A DNA stretch of 64,000 nt from CAXMQZ01 sp963719055 (GCA_963719055.1 CAVRAU010000008.1:186001-250000), one strand, 5' to 3'; counted from the stretch's first letter, positions 44,964 through 56,770 are shown. A program made the numbers and translations. Notes: generated by a model not told the origin, from the letters alone.

Positions 44964-47900
44964 CTATGGGGAGCCGTGGGGTACGACTTCGGGGCGGCCG
45001 CCTACCGGTTCGGTCAGGGTCTCCGCCTTGGCCGAGCCACTCGCAGATTCGCGCCACAGGCGACGAAGCCAGTGGGCCACGCCTTCGACACCGAGGTTGA
45101 TATACGGCAACACCAACAAGGTCAGGATCGACGAGGACATCAGTCCACCCATGACGGTTCGAGCCAGCGGATAGTAGAAGATGCCGGCGGTATTGGGACC
45201 ACGAATGGCCAGAGGAAGCAGTCCGATGATCGTCGTGGCGGCGGTCATCAGAATCGGTCGCAAGCGTTCGCGACCCGCCTGCAAGATCGCCTCTTCGTTC
45301 GACAGGCCCGAGCGGCGCAGCCGATTCATGTGATCCAGCAGGACGATGCCGTTGTTGACGACGATCCCCATCAGAATCAGCAGGCCGATCTGGCTCATGA
45401 TGTTGAACTTGGTCCCGGTCAGCGCCAGCAACCAGGCGGTTCCAGGCAGGGCAAAGAAGATGGAGACCAGGATCGCAAAAGGTTGGGCCAGGGACTCGAA
45501 CAACGAAGCCATGACCAGATAGACCAAGACCAGGGCGAGGAGAAAGTTGATCCCCATCTGACTGTTCTGATCCTGCTGCTCGATGATGCGATCGCCCCAC
45601 GACCAGGAGTAGCCAGGTGGCAGATCGAAGGCGTCCATCAACCCGGCGATCTCCTCCTGGGTCTCATCCCATTCCTCCCCCTCATAGGTACCGCGCACGG
45701 CTACCCGGACCTTGCGGTTCTCTCTCCGTATCTCCCGGGGTCTGGGGATCACCTCGAATGTTGCGATATCTCCCAATTGAAACGGACGTACACCCTCTCC
45801 CCCACCGATCTGGATCTTCTTCAGATCGTCGAGGTTCTCTCGGTCTTCCAGCCGCAACGCCAGCCAGGTCTCCACTTCCCGCTGACCGGAATTGAACCGC
45901 GGCAACCGCATGGAGCCCAGTGTGAAGGAGAAAATATCGGCCAGATCCTGTGCCGTTAACCCCAGTCGTTCCGCTTTCTCCCGATCGATAGTGACCTGGA
46001 TCTCCTGCTGCGAGTCCCGAAACGTGGTGCGCAGGTCCTGCATTCCTTCCAGGGTTTCGATCCGCCGCTCCGCTTCGGTCGCGAAACGTTCGAGGACGCC
46101 GGTGTCCTGGCCAAAGAACTTGACGGCGAAGTAGGTGCTGTTGCCCCCGTCTTCCGAGTCGTCATCGAAGAAGAAACGGACACCCGCCACTTCGGGCATG
46201 ACATCACGAATCTCCTGGCGCAGGTCCTTGATCTCCTCATCGGTCATGTCCTGTCGAGCCAGCACCAGGGTCGTTTCCGCGCGATTCTCCATAAAGAAGC
46301 TGTACAGAGACTCGAATTCGAAATTCTCCCGATTCTCCTCCAGCACCGCCTCCACGATATCGACGACTTCTTCGGCTTCCGACTTGTAGGTATGGTCAGC
46401 GAACTCGTACTGCAATCGCAGCATCGAGTTGACCGTGCCGGAGAAGGTAGCGGACTCCACCATGCCGGTGAAGAACGGCAAGAGACCGATACCCAGACCC
46501 AGGACGATCAAGCCCAGGGTCTTGATCCGATGACGCAGCGTCCAAGCCAGAATCCCGCAGTACTTGTCCTCCAGCCAGGCGATCGATTTGATCGGTTTGG
46601 GCTTCTTTCTGCCGAGGAAATAGGCAGACATCAACGGAATCAGGGTCAACGCGGAGAACAGCGAGCAGGCCAGTGCGATGGCAATCGACATGCCGATCTC
46701 GCCCAGCCACACGGTCAACTCGACCTTGGCGCCGACGATCAGAGGAAGAAACACGATCAGGGTGGTCAATGTCGAGGCGGAGACCGCGACCGCGACCTGT
46801 CGAGCCCCGATCAGCGCCGATTTCTTGCGATCGGGCTCGGTCCGATGCGTGCGATCGATGGACTCCAGGACCACCACCGCATTGTCGACCAGCATACCGA
46901 CGGCCAACATCAAACCCATCATGGAGAGAACGTTGAGACTCCTGCCCATGAAATACAGAGCCCCGCAGGCGGCGATGATCGAGAACGGGATCGACAGGGC
47001 CACGATCAACGTCGAGTCCAGTCGTCTGAGGAAGAAATAGAGGCTGACGATCGCCAGCAGTGCGCCGATGGCCCCGGCCTTGAGCAGGCCCTTCAAGCCC
47101 CCGGTGATGACATCGCCCTGATCTTCCCAGACGAAGACGTTGAGACCCTGCAAGGAGCGGATCGTCGTTGATCTCGGTCTCGATGACCGTCATCACTCTG
47201 CGAACCACATCGACGGTGTTGGCGGTGGACTCCTTGAAGACCTCGAGCGCGACAGCGAATTGCCCGTCGAGGTGACGACCATGGGGATACGGTGGCTCCT
47301 CGTAGGAGAGCTCGGCGATGTCCCGGACCCGCAGACCCCTGTTCGTTGATCATCAGGTCGCCCAACTCCTCGACGGTGGTGAACTCGCCCAACGCCCGGG
47401 CGGAGAAACGCAACCCGCCGTCCTCGATCTGACCGAGAACCAGATTCGAGGAAGCCCCCTGCAGCTGACGCGATCAGGGCGCCGACATCGACGTTGTGCT
47501 CGTTTGACCCGATCCAGAATCAGGTCGATGTAGATCTCGCGCGGCTCGACGCCCTTCGAGATTGACCCGCGCCACCCCCGGTACCCGCCGGATCCGGTTG
47601 AGAATCCGCGCTTCGATGAGGTCGTAGCTCTCGGAAAGGTCCACACCCTTCGGCCGACACCCGAGCCTGGACGACCGGGATATCGCTGGTGTTGAAGGAA
47701 AAGATGACGATCTCACCGATGCTGACTGGCAGCTCGGCCTTGACCTGATCCATCTTCTCGCTGACCTGCATCCGCACGACATCGAGCTCGTGCCCCCAGT
47801 CGAACTCCAAGAAAGAACTCCGCCTTGTCGGCGCTGGCCGTCGCATTCAGGGTCTTGACGCCGGCCAGGGTCGAGAGCACCTCTTCCACCGGCTTGACGA

Positions 47901-48087
47901 TCTCGCGCTCGATCTCTTTCGGATTGGAGTTGGGATATGGAATCTGGACGCCGATAAAGGGCACGTCGATCTCTGGCAAATAGGCGAGGGGCAGACGCGC
48001 GATCGCGATACCGCCCAGCACCAGAACACTGATCAGCAGCATGGCCGTGGTGATCGGCCGCTTGACAGCGAGACGTGGCAGCTGCAT
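44964..48087 (-). CDS. RND efflux pump (HAE1 type), second pump gene, frameshifted
   Basis: It starts MQLPRLAVKRPITTAMLLIS (ATG overlapping the previous stop) and has the RND layout: first membrane helix, PLAYLPEIDVPFIGVQIPYP, periplasmic porter domain, then the central helices. These include AVGMLVDNAVVVLESIDRTH (the proton-relay Asp is kept; the second position is Asn). It ends with the second porter domain and MGIVVNNGIVLLDHMNRLRR, PLARTVMGGLMSSSILTLLV. The length is about 1040 residues. Frame changes crowd at 47150-47850, while the C-terminal 729 residues are uninterrupted. It uses the proton gradient to expel drugs or metabolites with the adaptor encoded upstream. Confidence 0.85.
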
Positions 48088-51000
48088 CAGCTCACCTCTC
48101 GTAGGGGCTCGATGATCACCGACTCGGCGACTTCCGGCCTTTCGATCTCCGCGGTGGGCTGCACGGCAGGGGTCATCACCTCGGCCCGCCGATCGACCAG
48201 GGAGTAGACCACCGGGATCACGACCAGGGTCAGCAGTGTCGCCACCGACAGACCACCGATCACGGTGATGGCCAGAGGTGCCCGCAGCTCGGCACCCTCG
48301 CCCAACCCCATGGCCATCGGCAACAGCCCCAGAATGGTGGTGGCCGAGGTCATGAGAATGGGGCGTAGACGATCGCTACCCGCGGCAACCAGAGCCTCGA
48401 TACGACCCACACCCGATCGCCGTCTCTGATTCACCGCGTCCACCAGGACGATGGCGTTGTTGACCACGATCCCGGCCAGCATCACGGCTCCGATCATGGC
48501 CACGATATTGATGCTGCGACCGGTCACTGCCAGCGCACCGATGACACCGATGGCGCCTAGAGGCAAGGTGAAGATGATGACGAAAGGATGCAGGAACGAC
48601 TCGAACTGGGAGGCCATCACCAGATAGACCAGAAAGATCGCCAGCCCCATGGCCATGAGCAGTGAGCTCTGGGCCTCGGCGCGCTCTTCTTCCTGACCAC
48701 TCAGAGTGGCCGTGACACCGGCGGGATAGACCTGCTCACCCAGCACGTTCCGCACATCGGCAGCCACGGCGCCCATGTCGCGACCCGAGATGTTGCTCGA
48801 GATGACGGCTGTGCGCTTCTGGCCGATGCGCCGAATCTCGCTGGGCCCTTCCACCAGGCTGACATCCGCGACTGATTTGAGATAGATCGGCACTCCGTCC
48901 CGTTGCGCGACGATGAAATCCTTGACGTCGTGGACGGATGCCTCGCCGACTTCGACCGACCGCACGACGATATCGATCTCTCGATCGCCCTCGGTGAAGC
49001 GGGTCGCCACCTCACCCTGCACCTTGTTGCGCAAGGTGTCGGCGACATCCCCCAGATTCAAACCCAAGTTGAGCCAGCTGGTTGCGTTGAAAGACGATCT
49101 GCAGCTCGGGGTTGCCCAGCTCGGCGCTGGACTTCACATCGACGAGACCCGGGAATGACGGCGATCTTCTCCTTCAGCTCGCCGGCTACCGAGTGCAGCT
49201 CGCTCAAACTGTCGCTGTAGACCTCCACCTCGATGGGTGTGCGAAAGCTGAAGAAGGTCGGCCGCTCGAATTTGAAGCGCGCCAATTCCGACGGTATCGA
49301 GACGCTCACGCAGCCTGGAAATGACAGCCGCTTCCTGCTCGGGCGTGGTGCCGGCCGCCATTCGGACCTGAATCCGGCCGGTATTCTCTCCTTCGGTCCC
49401 CGTGCTCGTCAGCGACAGACCGCGCCCACCCGAGATCGTGGAGTGGGTCCCGACCGCTTCGTCTTCTTCCAGAATCGAGTCCACATCGGCCAGGAAGCGA
49501 TCCGTGATCTCCAGGGGTGTGCCTTCCGGCAGCTCCACCAGGAAACTGAACTCACCTTGCGAGAAACTCGGAATCAGATCGAAACCAAGCCGTGGCACCA
49601 TCCAGACCGCCGCCGCCAGCGTCAGCATGGCCAGAGCCAGCACCAGCGGTCGAACCCGCAGCGCACCCCGCAAGACTGCTGGGATAGGCACCCGAGACGA
49701 GGCCCAGGAGCTTGTCGAAAGTCAGGGAGATGGGTTTGACCAGCAAAGCCAGCCCCCTCCCGACCCACCGCAGAACGAATCTGACCGCCAGCAAGAGATA
49801 GGACGGGATCTTGACCAGCAGAAAGCGGAAAAACCTCCGCACTCTGCCTGCCTCTGACGTTTCGGCGACGGATCTCACCGCGTCTTCGGCACCACCGGCG
49901 ATGGCAGCCATCATCGGGAATCAGCGTCAGGGCCACCGCCAGAGATGCCAGCAAGGCAAACGAAACTGTCAAAGCCATATCGCGGAAGAGCTGGGCTGCA
50001 ATCCCTTGCAGGAAGACCACAGGCAAAAACACGGCGACCGTCGTCAGAGTCGAGGCAGCCACTGCTCGACCCACCTCGGAAGCGCCGTGCAGGGCGGCAT
50101 CCAACGCCGACTCACCCGCCTCGCGCCGCTTGAAGATCGCCTCCAGAACCACGATGGCGTTGTCGACGAGCATACCGACGCCAAGAGCCAGACCACCCAG
50201 AGACATGATGTTGAGGGTCGTCCCGGTGCGATACATCAGGAAGAAAGTGGTGACAATCGAGATGGGAATAGAAATGCCGATGATCACGGTGCTGCGCAGA
50301 TCCTTCAAGAAGAGCAGCAGGACCACGATGGCGATTCCGCCGCCGAGAAGCGCGTTGTTCAGCACCTCGCGAATGGAGGCCTGGATGAACTCCGACTGGT
50401 CGACGCCGGTGACCACCTCGATGCCTGCCGGCAGCTCGTTGGCCGTGCCTTCCAGCCGGCGGGTGACGGCTCTGGAGACCTGGACCGTATTGGCGTCTCC
50501 CTCTTTGTAGATGGCGAGCTCGACCGCTTCCTCGCCGCCAAACCGGGAAATGACCTCTCTCTGCTTGTGCCCGCGGGTGACCTCGGCGATGTCCCCGATC
50601 CGCACGGTGCGACCCTCGTGGTTGAGGATCGCCGTTTCCCGGATATCGTCCAGGTCGACGAACTCATTGTTGGAGCGGACAAGATAACGCGCCTCTTCCT
50701 CGTAGAGACTCCCTCCGGCCTGGTTGACGTTCTCACGCAACAGCCGATCGTTGACGTCCTGGATGCTCAGACCCAGAATCGCCAGCTTGCCCTCGTCCAC
50801 CTTGACCTGGATTTCTTCTTCAAAACCGCCGTTGACCTTGATGGCCGCGACGCCTTCGGTCGACTCGAGATCCTTCTTGAGAACCTCCTCGGCGACATAA
50901 CGCAGCTGATAGAGGTCATCACCGCCAATCAGATACAGCCTCAGGACCGGATCATTGGCCGGGTCGAACCGCAGCAGCACCGGCTTGGTCACTTCCCGAG

Positions 51001-51352
51001 GAAGCCGGACCAGGTCGATCTTCTGACGCACGTCCAGCGAGGCGAAATCCATGTTGCGACCCCATTGGAACTCCAGGGTCACCTGTGACAGACCCGGTTT
51101 GGAGACCGAGGTCAATCGCTTGACGCCGGACACCACACCGACCGCTTCCTCGATGGGTCGGGAGACCAGCGATTCCATCTCGGCCGGAGCCGCGCCAGCC
51201 AGCTTGGTTTCGACGGTCAGACTCGGATACGAGAGGTCTGGCAATAGATTGATGGACAATCGGCCAAAGGCCACCAGACCGAAGAGAACCAGAGCGACGG
51301 CCACCATGGATATGGTGACCCGGCGACGGAGAGAGAACTCGATCAAGCGCAT
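48087..51352 (-). CDS. RND efflux pump (HAE1 type), first pump gene, frameshifted
   Basis: It begins MRLIEFSLRRRVTISMVAVA, with NLLPDLSYPSLTVETKLAGA, SVSKPGLSQVTLEFQWGRNM and GVGMLVDNAIVVLEAIFKRR (Asp-Asn at the relay site). In the second half come SFSQGEFSFLVELPEGTPLE, GEIDIVVRSVEVGEAS-like porter sequence and MLAGIVVNNAIVLVDAVNQR. The total is about 1085 residues, with frame changes near 49960, 49680, 49290, 49150 and 49065. Two different RND proteins in one operon suggest either a heteromeric pump, as known for MdtBC, or two pumps sharing one adaptor. Confidence 0.85.
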
Positions 51353-51369
51353 GGGCTCGTCAGTCCGGT

Positions 51370-52590
51370 TTAGCTGGAGCTACCTTGAGCGTCTAGGACC
51401 TTGACGGGCGAGCCGTCCTTGAGACCACCTTGTCCCGCGACGATGACGCTCTCGCCGGCCTCAACACCGGCCAGCGCCTCGACGAAGTCGCCTTCCTCCA
51501 GACCGAGGGTGACGGCGCGCTTCTCGGCGACACTGTCGCTGGCCACGAAGACATGAGCCTTCTGGAGCTCGCGCAGAACCGCCTCGCGGGGCACCAATAG
51601 CGCGTCAGATCGGGTTTCGCGAACGATATCCACCGTGATGAAGCTGCCTGGCCTGACGTCAGCAGGGTGCTCATCGGCTTCCACGGTGATCTTGATGGTG
51701 CCTGTGGCCGTGTCCACGATGGGACTTATCTGGCGGATACGACCGCCAAAGGCGACTTCCTGCGCGGCGTTCAGTCGAATGCGCACCTCGCGACCCGCTG
51801 TCAGACCCAGAACGTCTCGTTCGGGAAGATAGATCCGGGTAATCAAGGTGTCGAAATCGGTGACCTGGAACAGCTCGTCACCGATTTGAACGTGTTGTCC
51901 CACCTGGGTCATCCGTTGCGTCAGCTGGCCACTGAACGGCGCTCGGATCGAAGTCTTGGCGAGCGCCCATTCGGCCTCGGCCATCTCCTGCTCGGCGATT
52001 CGGTATTCGATTTCGAGCTTGTCGTACTCTTCCTGACTGATGAGCTCTTTCGCCACCAGGTCTTTGGCCCGCTCATAGGCCAGACGCGCGTTGGACTCCT
52101 TGAGCTGCGCCTTCTTGACGTTGATCTGCTCGTCATCGGGAACCAGGGTTGCCAGGATCTGCCCCTGGCGCACCCTGTCGCCCTCCTCGGCATGCAGGGT
52201 GAGAACCCGCCCGCCGACTTCGGCCAGGACCTTGACCTCGAACTCGGCCACCAGATTGGCGGTCGAGCTGATATAAGCGGATACACTCCCGGGCTCGATG
52301 GCCACGACCTCCACGGGCACCGGAGCCTTCTTTTCTTTATCCTCGCCCTCTCCCTCGTCCTCACCTTCGGCTGGCTCTTCACCGTCGGCTCGGGCCTCGG
52401 CGTTCTCTTCCAGCGCCGCGCTATCACTTTCCTGGTTCTCCGTCGAGGCTCCGTCGGCCTGGGTGGCTACCAGATTCATGACCACGAGCAGACCTACGAC
52501 GACAACAAACGCACCGACGGCCAGCGACAAGAGTCGCAGCTTTCGATTCCGATTGGTCTTCTTGCTCGATTCACTCTTTCGGGACTGCAT
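51370..52590 (-). CDS. RND periplasmic adaptor (membrane fusion protein)
   Basis: ATG 52590 follows GGAGG by 5 bp. One N-terminal membrane segment (LLSLAVGAFVVVVGLLVVMN) is followed by a strongly acidic linker (EEPAEGEDEGEGEDKEKK), which is unusual. The adaptor core follows: EVKVLAEVGGRVLTLHAEEG (half-lipoyl), a coiled-coil hairpin (VKKAQLKESNARLAYERAKD), IRAPFSGQLTQRMTQVGQHV (second half-lipoyl) and a beta-barrel ending TVEADEHPADVRPGSFITVD. It links the pumps encoded just downstream to an outer-membrane channel, which is not in this window. The frame is intact. Confidence 0.9.
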   Translation of the reverse strand: MQSRKSESSKKTNRNRKLRLLSLAVGAFVVVVGLLVVMNLVATQADGASTENQESDSAALEENAEARADGEEPAEGEDEGEGEDKEKKAPVPVEVVAIEPGSVSAYISSTANLVAEFEVKVLAEVGGRVLTLHAEEGDRVRQGQILATLVPDDEQINVKKAQLKESNARLAYERAKDLVAKELISQEEYDKLEIEYRIAEQEMAEAEWALAKTSIRAPFSGQLTQRMTQVGQHVQIGDELFQVTDFDTLITRIYLPERDVLGLTAGREVRIRLNAAQEVAFGGRIRQISPIVDTATGTIKITVEADEHPADVRPGSFITVDIVRETRSDALLVPREAVLRELQKAHVFVASDSVAEKRAVTLGLEEGDFVEALAGVEAGESVIVAGQGGLKDGSPVKVLDAQGSSS

Positions 52591-52822
52591 AGGAACCTCC
52601 GTTGATAAGTCGCTCGCCCTGTCCGGGTAGCCTTGGGGGCTCGAAAACCCTCTCTTTTGATCATCTTTACGAGCCGGCAAAGCCGTTTGTTTCAGGCAAC
52701 TCGTCCCAACTCGTCATCTTCATGGCCTCACTGATTCAGACGCATCGCCGCTCCCGGAGGTTGCAGGACGGCTGCGAAAAATCCGATTGACTCGTGAGCT
52801 CGGTTGCTCCATTCTTTCTCTC

Positions 52823-53704
52823 ATGCGACTTCTCGTGGCCTGCCCCGACTGCAATCGGCAATACGACGCCAGCAAGCTCGCGGAAGGATCGCGGTTTCGC
52901 TGTCTCTGTGGGGCCATCCTGCGGGTCCACCGCCCCGAGCCCCACGACGCCGCGGTGGTGCGATGCTCGTCCTGTGGTGCGCCCCGTCAAGACAGAGGCG
53001 AGTCCTGCCGCTTTTGCAGCGCGGACTTCACGCTGCACGAAAGAGACCTGCACACCATCTGCCCAGCCTGTATGGCCAGGGTCAGTGACCGCGCCCGCTT
53101 CTGCCACCACTGTGCCTCACCTCTGCTGTCCTCAGGCATCGCCGGTGAGCCCAGCACGCAGGCTTGCCCCGTTTGCGCGGACCAACAGATGCTCACCAGT
53201 CGGCAGGTAGGCAAGCCAGCGATCGGCGTGCTCGAGTGCCCCAGATGTGCCGGACTGTGGTTGGCCAAAGACGAGCTCCAGCTCTTGCTGCAGAAGGTTC
53301 GCGTCACTTCAGCCAGTACCGAGTCCGAGATCAGCGCGACTCCTCAGACCTATCGGTCGGCCGAACGCGTGACCCAGGAGGGTCCCCTGTACCGGGCCTG
53401 CCCCGTCTGTAGCAAGTTGATGCACCGCCGCAATTTCGGACGCAAGAGCGGCATCATCGTCGATCAGTGCGGCCCGCACGGCTATTGGTTCGACAACCAG
53501 GAGCTAGAAGACTTGCTGCGATGGGTGCAGCAGGGCGGTGAGATACAGGTTGCCCGACTCCAAGACGAGGAACAGCGCGAGGCGACACGCCGAAAGCAAT
53601 TCGATCGGCAGCTGGAGCCTGCCGATGCCGACTGGCCAGCGTCCCATCGTGGATCGGGAACCCTGGTCGAGATGCTGGGCTGGCTGGTCAGCCGAATTCG
53701 CTGA
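52823..53704 (+). CDS. multi-zinc-ribbon protein
   Basis: Five or more CxxC pairs are arranged as zinc ribbons. They are LVACPDCNRQYDASKL with FRCLCGA, VRCSSCGAPRQ with SCRFCSADF, ICPACMARVSD with FCHHCASPL, and two zf-TFIIB units: CPVCADQQM...LECPRCAGLWLAKDEL and CPVCSKLMHRRN...VDQCGPHGYWFDNQEL. No catalytic domain is visible. ATG 52823 has no ribosome site; the frame opens at TTG 52787 and the true start is unsure. Such proteins are taken as nucleic-acid or protein-binding; the role is unknown. Confidence 0.75.
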   Translation: MRLLVACPDCNRQYDASKLAEGSRFRCLCGAILRVHRPEPHDAAVVRCSSCGAPRQDRGESCRFCSADFTLHERDLHTICPACMARVSDRARFCHHCASPLLSSGIAGEPSTQACPVCADQQMLTSRQVGKPAIGVLECPRCAGLWLAKDELQLLLQKVRVTSASTESEISATPQTYRSAERVTQEGPLYRACPVCSKLMHRRNFGRKSGIIVDQCGPHGYWFDNQELEDLLRWVQQGGEIQVARLQDEEQREATRRKQFDRQLEPADADWPASHRGSGTLVEMLGWLVSRIR

Positions 53705-53728
53705 GGTGAGCACCCCACCCTGCAGTGC

Positions 53729-56700
53729 GTGCTAGGATTCCTCGAACCAATCCGAGTTCTCTTCCCGAGCGGGATTCCTCCCGAGTCGATGATCGAATCG
53801 CCCGCACTTCTGCGCTCCTACGTCAGGGGAATTCGTCAGCTGAGTGGTGCCCAGCAAGTCTCACTCTTTGTACCAACAGCCCCCGGCGGTCTCTTTCAAC
53901 CCGTGCTCCTGCACGACGGTGATGCGCCACCGGTGCCGGAGCTCGAGGATCTCGTATCCGCCGAGCGATTCTTCCGCCTGCAAATGGATGCTGTCTCGGG
54001 TGAAGCAGCGCCCCAGTCACTGGAGCTGGTGCACAGCTCCGCCCGGGACTGTGGACTGATCACTCTCCCAGGCGTCGAAGCTCCCTGGGAATTGGCGCGG
54101 TTCGGCGTCGAGAGACCGACGCGACGACGTTCCGACAGTGAACAGATACCAAACAACGACCGATATGGTGCCTGGTTGGGACTGCGATTTGCCGCCGGCC
54201 AGGGTTCGATACTGGAGAGGCTTGCCCACAGCCACGTGCCCACGCGAATTCTGCAGCAGGACGACTCGCATCTCTGGTGGGATTGGCTCTTTGTGATGGG
54301 GGGTGCGCTGGCCAGCCACACCACCCAGGTCACGGCCATTCTGAAGGATCCGGTCACCGGTCTGGCTGACCGCAAGGCCTTCCAAGCGGTCCTCAACGAT
54401 CAGATCGAGCGCGCCCAGAAGGACTCCCTACCGCTATCCCTGTTGTTGATCAACCCCGAGCAATTCGCCGCGATCAACGAGCGTCTCGGACGGGAGGCCG
54501 GAGATCAATGTGTGCGCGAGATCAGCGAGCGTTTGCGACCGGCTCTGCGCATGACCGATTTTGTGGCCCGCTATGGCGGGGTGGTCTTCGCGGCCCTGCT
54601 GCCGAACACACCAGAATCCGAAGCCCTGGAAGTGGCCCAGCGCATCCTGGAGGAGATGGCAAGGCGACCGTTCCTCGGCGAGCAAACAGATCTGGCCTTC
54701 AGTATCGGCCTGAGCTCGCTGGAGCCGGCCGACCTGGGGGATCCGGCTCGGCCACTCGAGGTGGTCCGACGCGCCGATCGGGCCCTGAATACCGCCAAAC
54801 GCGAGGGTGGAGACCGCATCGTCAGCTGGCGCCGGCTGGCGGCAACCTCAGACGGGGACGGGCTCGACCGACTGAGCGGCATCTTCACCGGCAATATGTC
54901 CAAGGACTACCGGAACATGGCGCTGTTGCGCGACACCATCGACATCTTGGCCCAGGGCACGGACTTCAGCGGCGTCGCAGCTGAGGTCGTCGACAAACTC
55001 TACGGCGCTTTCACGCCCGACCGCATTGGCATCTTCACTGCGGACGAGCGCGGAGCCGCCTTCCTGGTCTGCGGCCTGACCCGACGGGACTCGAGCAGCG
55101 GGCTGCAGTCCAGGGTTGAAACCGTGGAGCTCGAACCCTATGAAAGAGAGCAGATCGAAACGGCTCTCACAGAGACTCGCCCCAAGAGATTCCAATCCCA
55201 ATCCTCGCCGGCCAATCAAGACAGGCCTGAGGTCGATTCCGGACGGGCCGCCTTTGTGGCGCCGCTGACGGCGGGGCAACAAACTCTCGGCTGTCTCTTT
55301 GTGGAAGGTCGCAAGAACACCCTGACTCTGGACACTGCCGATTTGATCTTCCTTCAATCCTTGGCCGCTCAGGTGGGAGTGGCCCTCGACCGCGCTCGGC
55401 TGACGGGTCTGGAGAGAGACCGGCAGGAACAGGAACGACGGCGACTCCGAGCCGAGCTCAGTGAGCTCCGACAGGCCCTGCAACACGTGAAGATGGTCTA
55501 CCGCTCACCCGAGATGGAAGAGCTGGTGGCGACGGTCAATCGGGTGGCCCCAACAGATGCCACGGTTCTCATTATCGGTGAGAGTGGCACGGGCAAGGAG
55601 CTTCTTGCCCGGACGGTGCATGAGTTGAGCCACCGCAAGAATCACCCCTTCGTTATCGTGGATTGTGGTGCCATCTCCTCGACTTTGATCGAAAGCGAGC
55701 TCTTTGGACATGAGCGCGGGGCCTACACCGGGGCTCAGACACGACGACGCGGTCGACTCCTGGAGGCCCAGGACGGCACGGTTCTGTTGGATGAGATCGG
55801 CGAGCTACCGCTCGAGGTGCAGAGCAAATTGCTGCGATTTGTCCAGGACAAACAGTTCACTACCGTCGGTGGCTCCAAGACTCAGACCGTCGACGTGCGC
55901 ATCGTCGCAGCCACCAACCGAGACCTGGCCACCGAGGTTGAAGCCGGCCGGTTTCGTGAAGACCTCTATCATCGGCTCAACGTGGTCTGCTTGAAGATCC
56001 CACCGCTCCGCGATCGATCCACCGACATCCTTCACCTGGCCCACCATTTCCTCGAGCTGTTTGCCCTCCAGTACCAGAAGGGTGTTCGGCAGTTCACCCC
56101 AGAGGCTGAGAACGGTCTGGTCGGCTACTCGTGGCCAGGAAACGTGCGCGAACTGCAGAACAAGATCCTGCAGACCGTGATTCTCTGTGAGGGCGATGTC
56201 ATTGGCCTCGAAGAGTTGGGCATCGGCGCCTCCACCGCCCCAGGTGAGGCTTTTCAGGGGCCAGCTGGAGCCGCAGCCGGCATGCAGACCAGTGAGCCAG
56301 AGTCGGCGCGCCCAGCCAACCCCTGGCAAGACCTACATCAGCAGCTAGGAGAGCTCATCGACACCTCGAGGGCGGCTTCTCCTCCCCTGCGGCTGCCGAT
56401 GGGAGCCTGGCTCCGCGATGACCTGTTGCTGGCGGCCGCCGCCAGCACCGGTCAGGGGATCCGGGAGGCCTCGAGAATAGTGGGCATGCCTGATAGCACG
56501 TTTCGTCGACGCCTGCGTTCGGCGCAGGATGATCAGGATTCAGGTCTGGCAAGGCGCCCGGAAAACTGGGAACCCATCCGCGAGACCCTGGCCGATCTGA
56601 CGCGCGCCGGGCGCTCCGGCGAGGGCGATCTGCACCCCCGCACCCAGTCCGTTCTCCTGCAGGAAATCCTGGCTCGATTCCCCAACGACGTCCAGATCGG

Positions 56701-56770
56701 CGCCCAGTTGCTGGGTGTCAGCCCACCGACGTTTCGCCGTCGAGCCCGCCAGATCCAAGCCACCGATTGA
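53729..56770 (+). CDS. hybrid sigma-54 regulator: degenerate GGDEF, GAF, AAA+ and two Fis-type HTH
   Basis: 1013 residues, intact. Residues 1-200 form an unrecognised N-terminal region. About 205-375 is a GGDEF-fold domain in which the active motif is RYGGVVFA, so diguanylate cyclase activity is not expected. About 395-565 is a GAF domain (FVAPLTAGQQTLGCLFVEGR, FLQSLAAQVGVALDRARLTG). The AAA+ domain is complete: GESGTGKELLARTVH (near 617), RGAYTGAQTRRRG (GAYTGA), VLLDEIGELPLEVQSK, FREDLYHRLNVV and WPGNVRELQNKI. The C-terminus has two helix-turn-helix units, GIREASRIVGMPDSTFRRRL and DVQIGAQLLGVSPPTFRRRA, where one is usual. GTG 53729 or ATG 53789 could be the start. Confidence 0.85.
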   Translation: MLGFLEPIRVLFPSGIPPESMIESPALLRSYVRGIRQLSGAQQVSLFVPTAPGGLFQPVLLHDGDAPPVPELEDLVSAERFFRLQMDAVSGEAAPQSLELVHSSARDCGLITLPGVEAPWELARFGVERPTRRRSDSEQIPNNDRYGAWLGLRFAAGQGSILERLAHSHVPTRILQQDDSHLWWDWLFVMGGALASHTTQVTAILKDPVTGLADRKAFQAVLNDQIERAQKDSLPLSLLLINPEQFAAINERLGREAGDQCVREISERLRPALRMTDFVARYGGVVFAALLPNTPESEALEVAQRILEEMARRPFLGEQTDLAFSIGLSSLEPADLGDPARPLEVVRRADRALNTAKREGGDRIVSWRRLAATSDGDGLDRLSGIFTGNMSKDYRNMALLRDTIDILAQGTDFSGVAAEVVDKLYGAFTPDRIGIFTADERGAAFLVCGLTRRDSSSGLQSRVETVELEPYEREQIETALTETRPKRFQSQSSPANQDRPEVDSGRAAFVAPLTAGQQTLGCLFVEGRKNTLTLDTADLIFLQSLAAQVGVALDRARLTGLERDRQEQERRRLRAELSELRQALQHVKMVYRSPEMEELVATVNRVAPTDATVLIIGESGTGKELLARTVHELSHRKNHPFVIVDCGAISSTLIESELFGHERGAYTGAQTRRRGRLLEAQDGTVLLDEIGELPLEVQSKLLRFVQDKQFTTVGGSKTQTVDVRIVAATNRDLATEVEAGRFREDLYHRLNVVCLKIPPLRDRSTDILHLAHHFLELFALQYQKGVRQFTPEAENGLVGYSWPGNVRELQNKILQTVILCEGDVIGLEELGIGASTAPGEAFQGPAGAAAGMQTSEPESARPANPWQDLHQQLGELIDTSRAASPPLRLPMGAWLRDDLLLAAAASTGQGIREASRIVGMPDSTFRRRLRSAQDDQDSGLARRPENWEPIRETLADLTRAGRSGEGDLHPRTQSVLLQEILARFPNDVQIGAQLLGVSPPTFRRRARQIQATD

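Noticed and set aside
49811..52605. Long plus-strand frames opposite the RND pump and adaptor
   Set aside because: Mirror frames of high-GC genes; the minus strand has complete RND and adaptor motifs.
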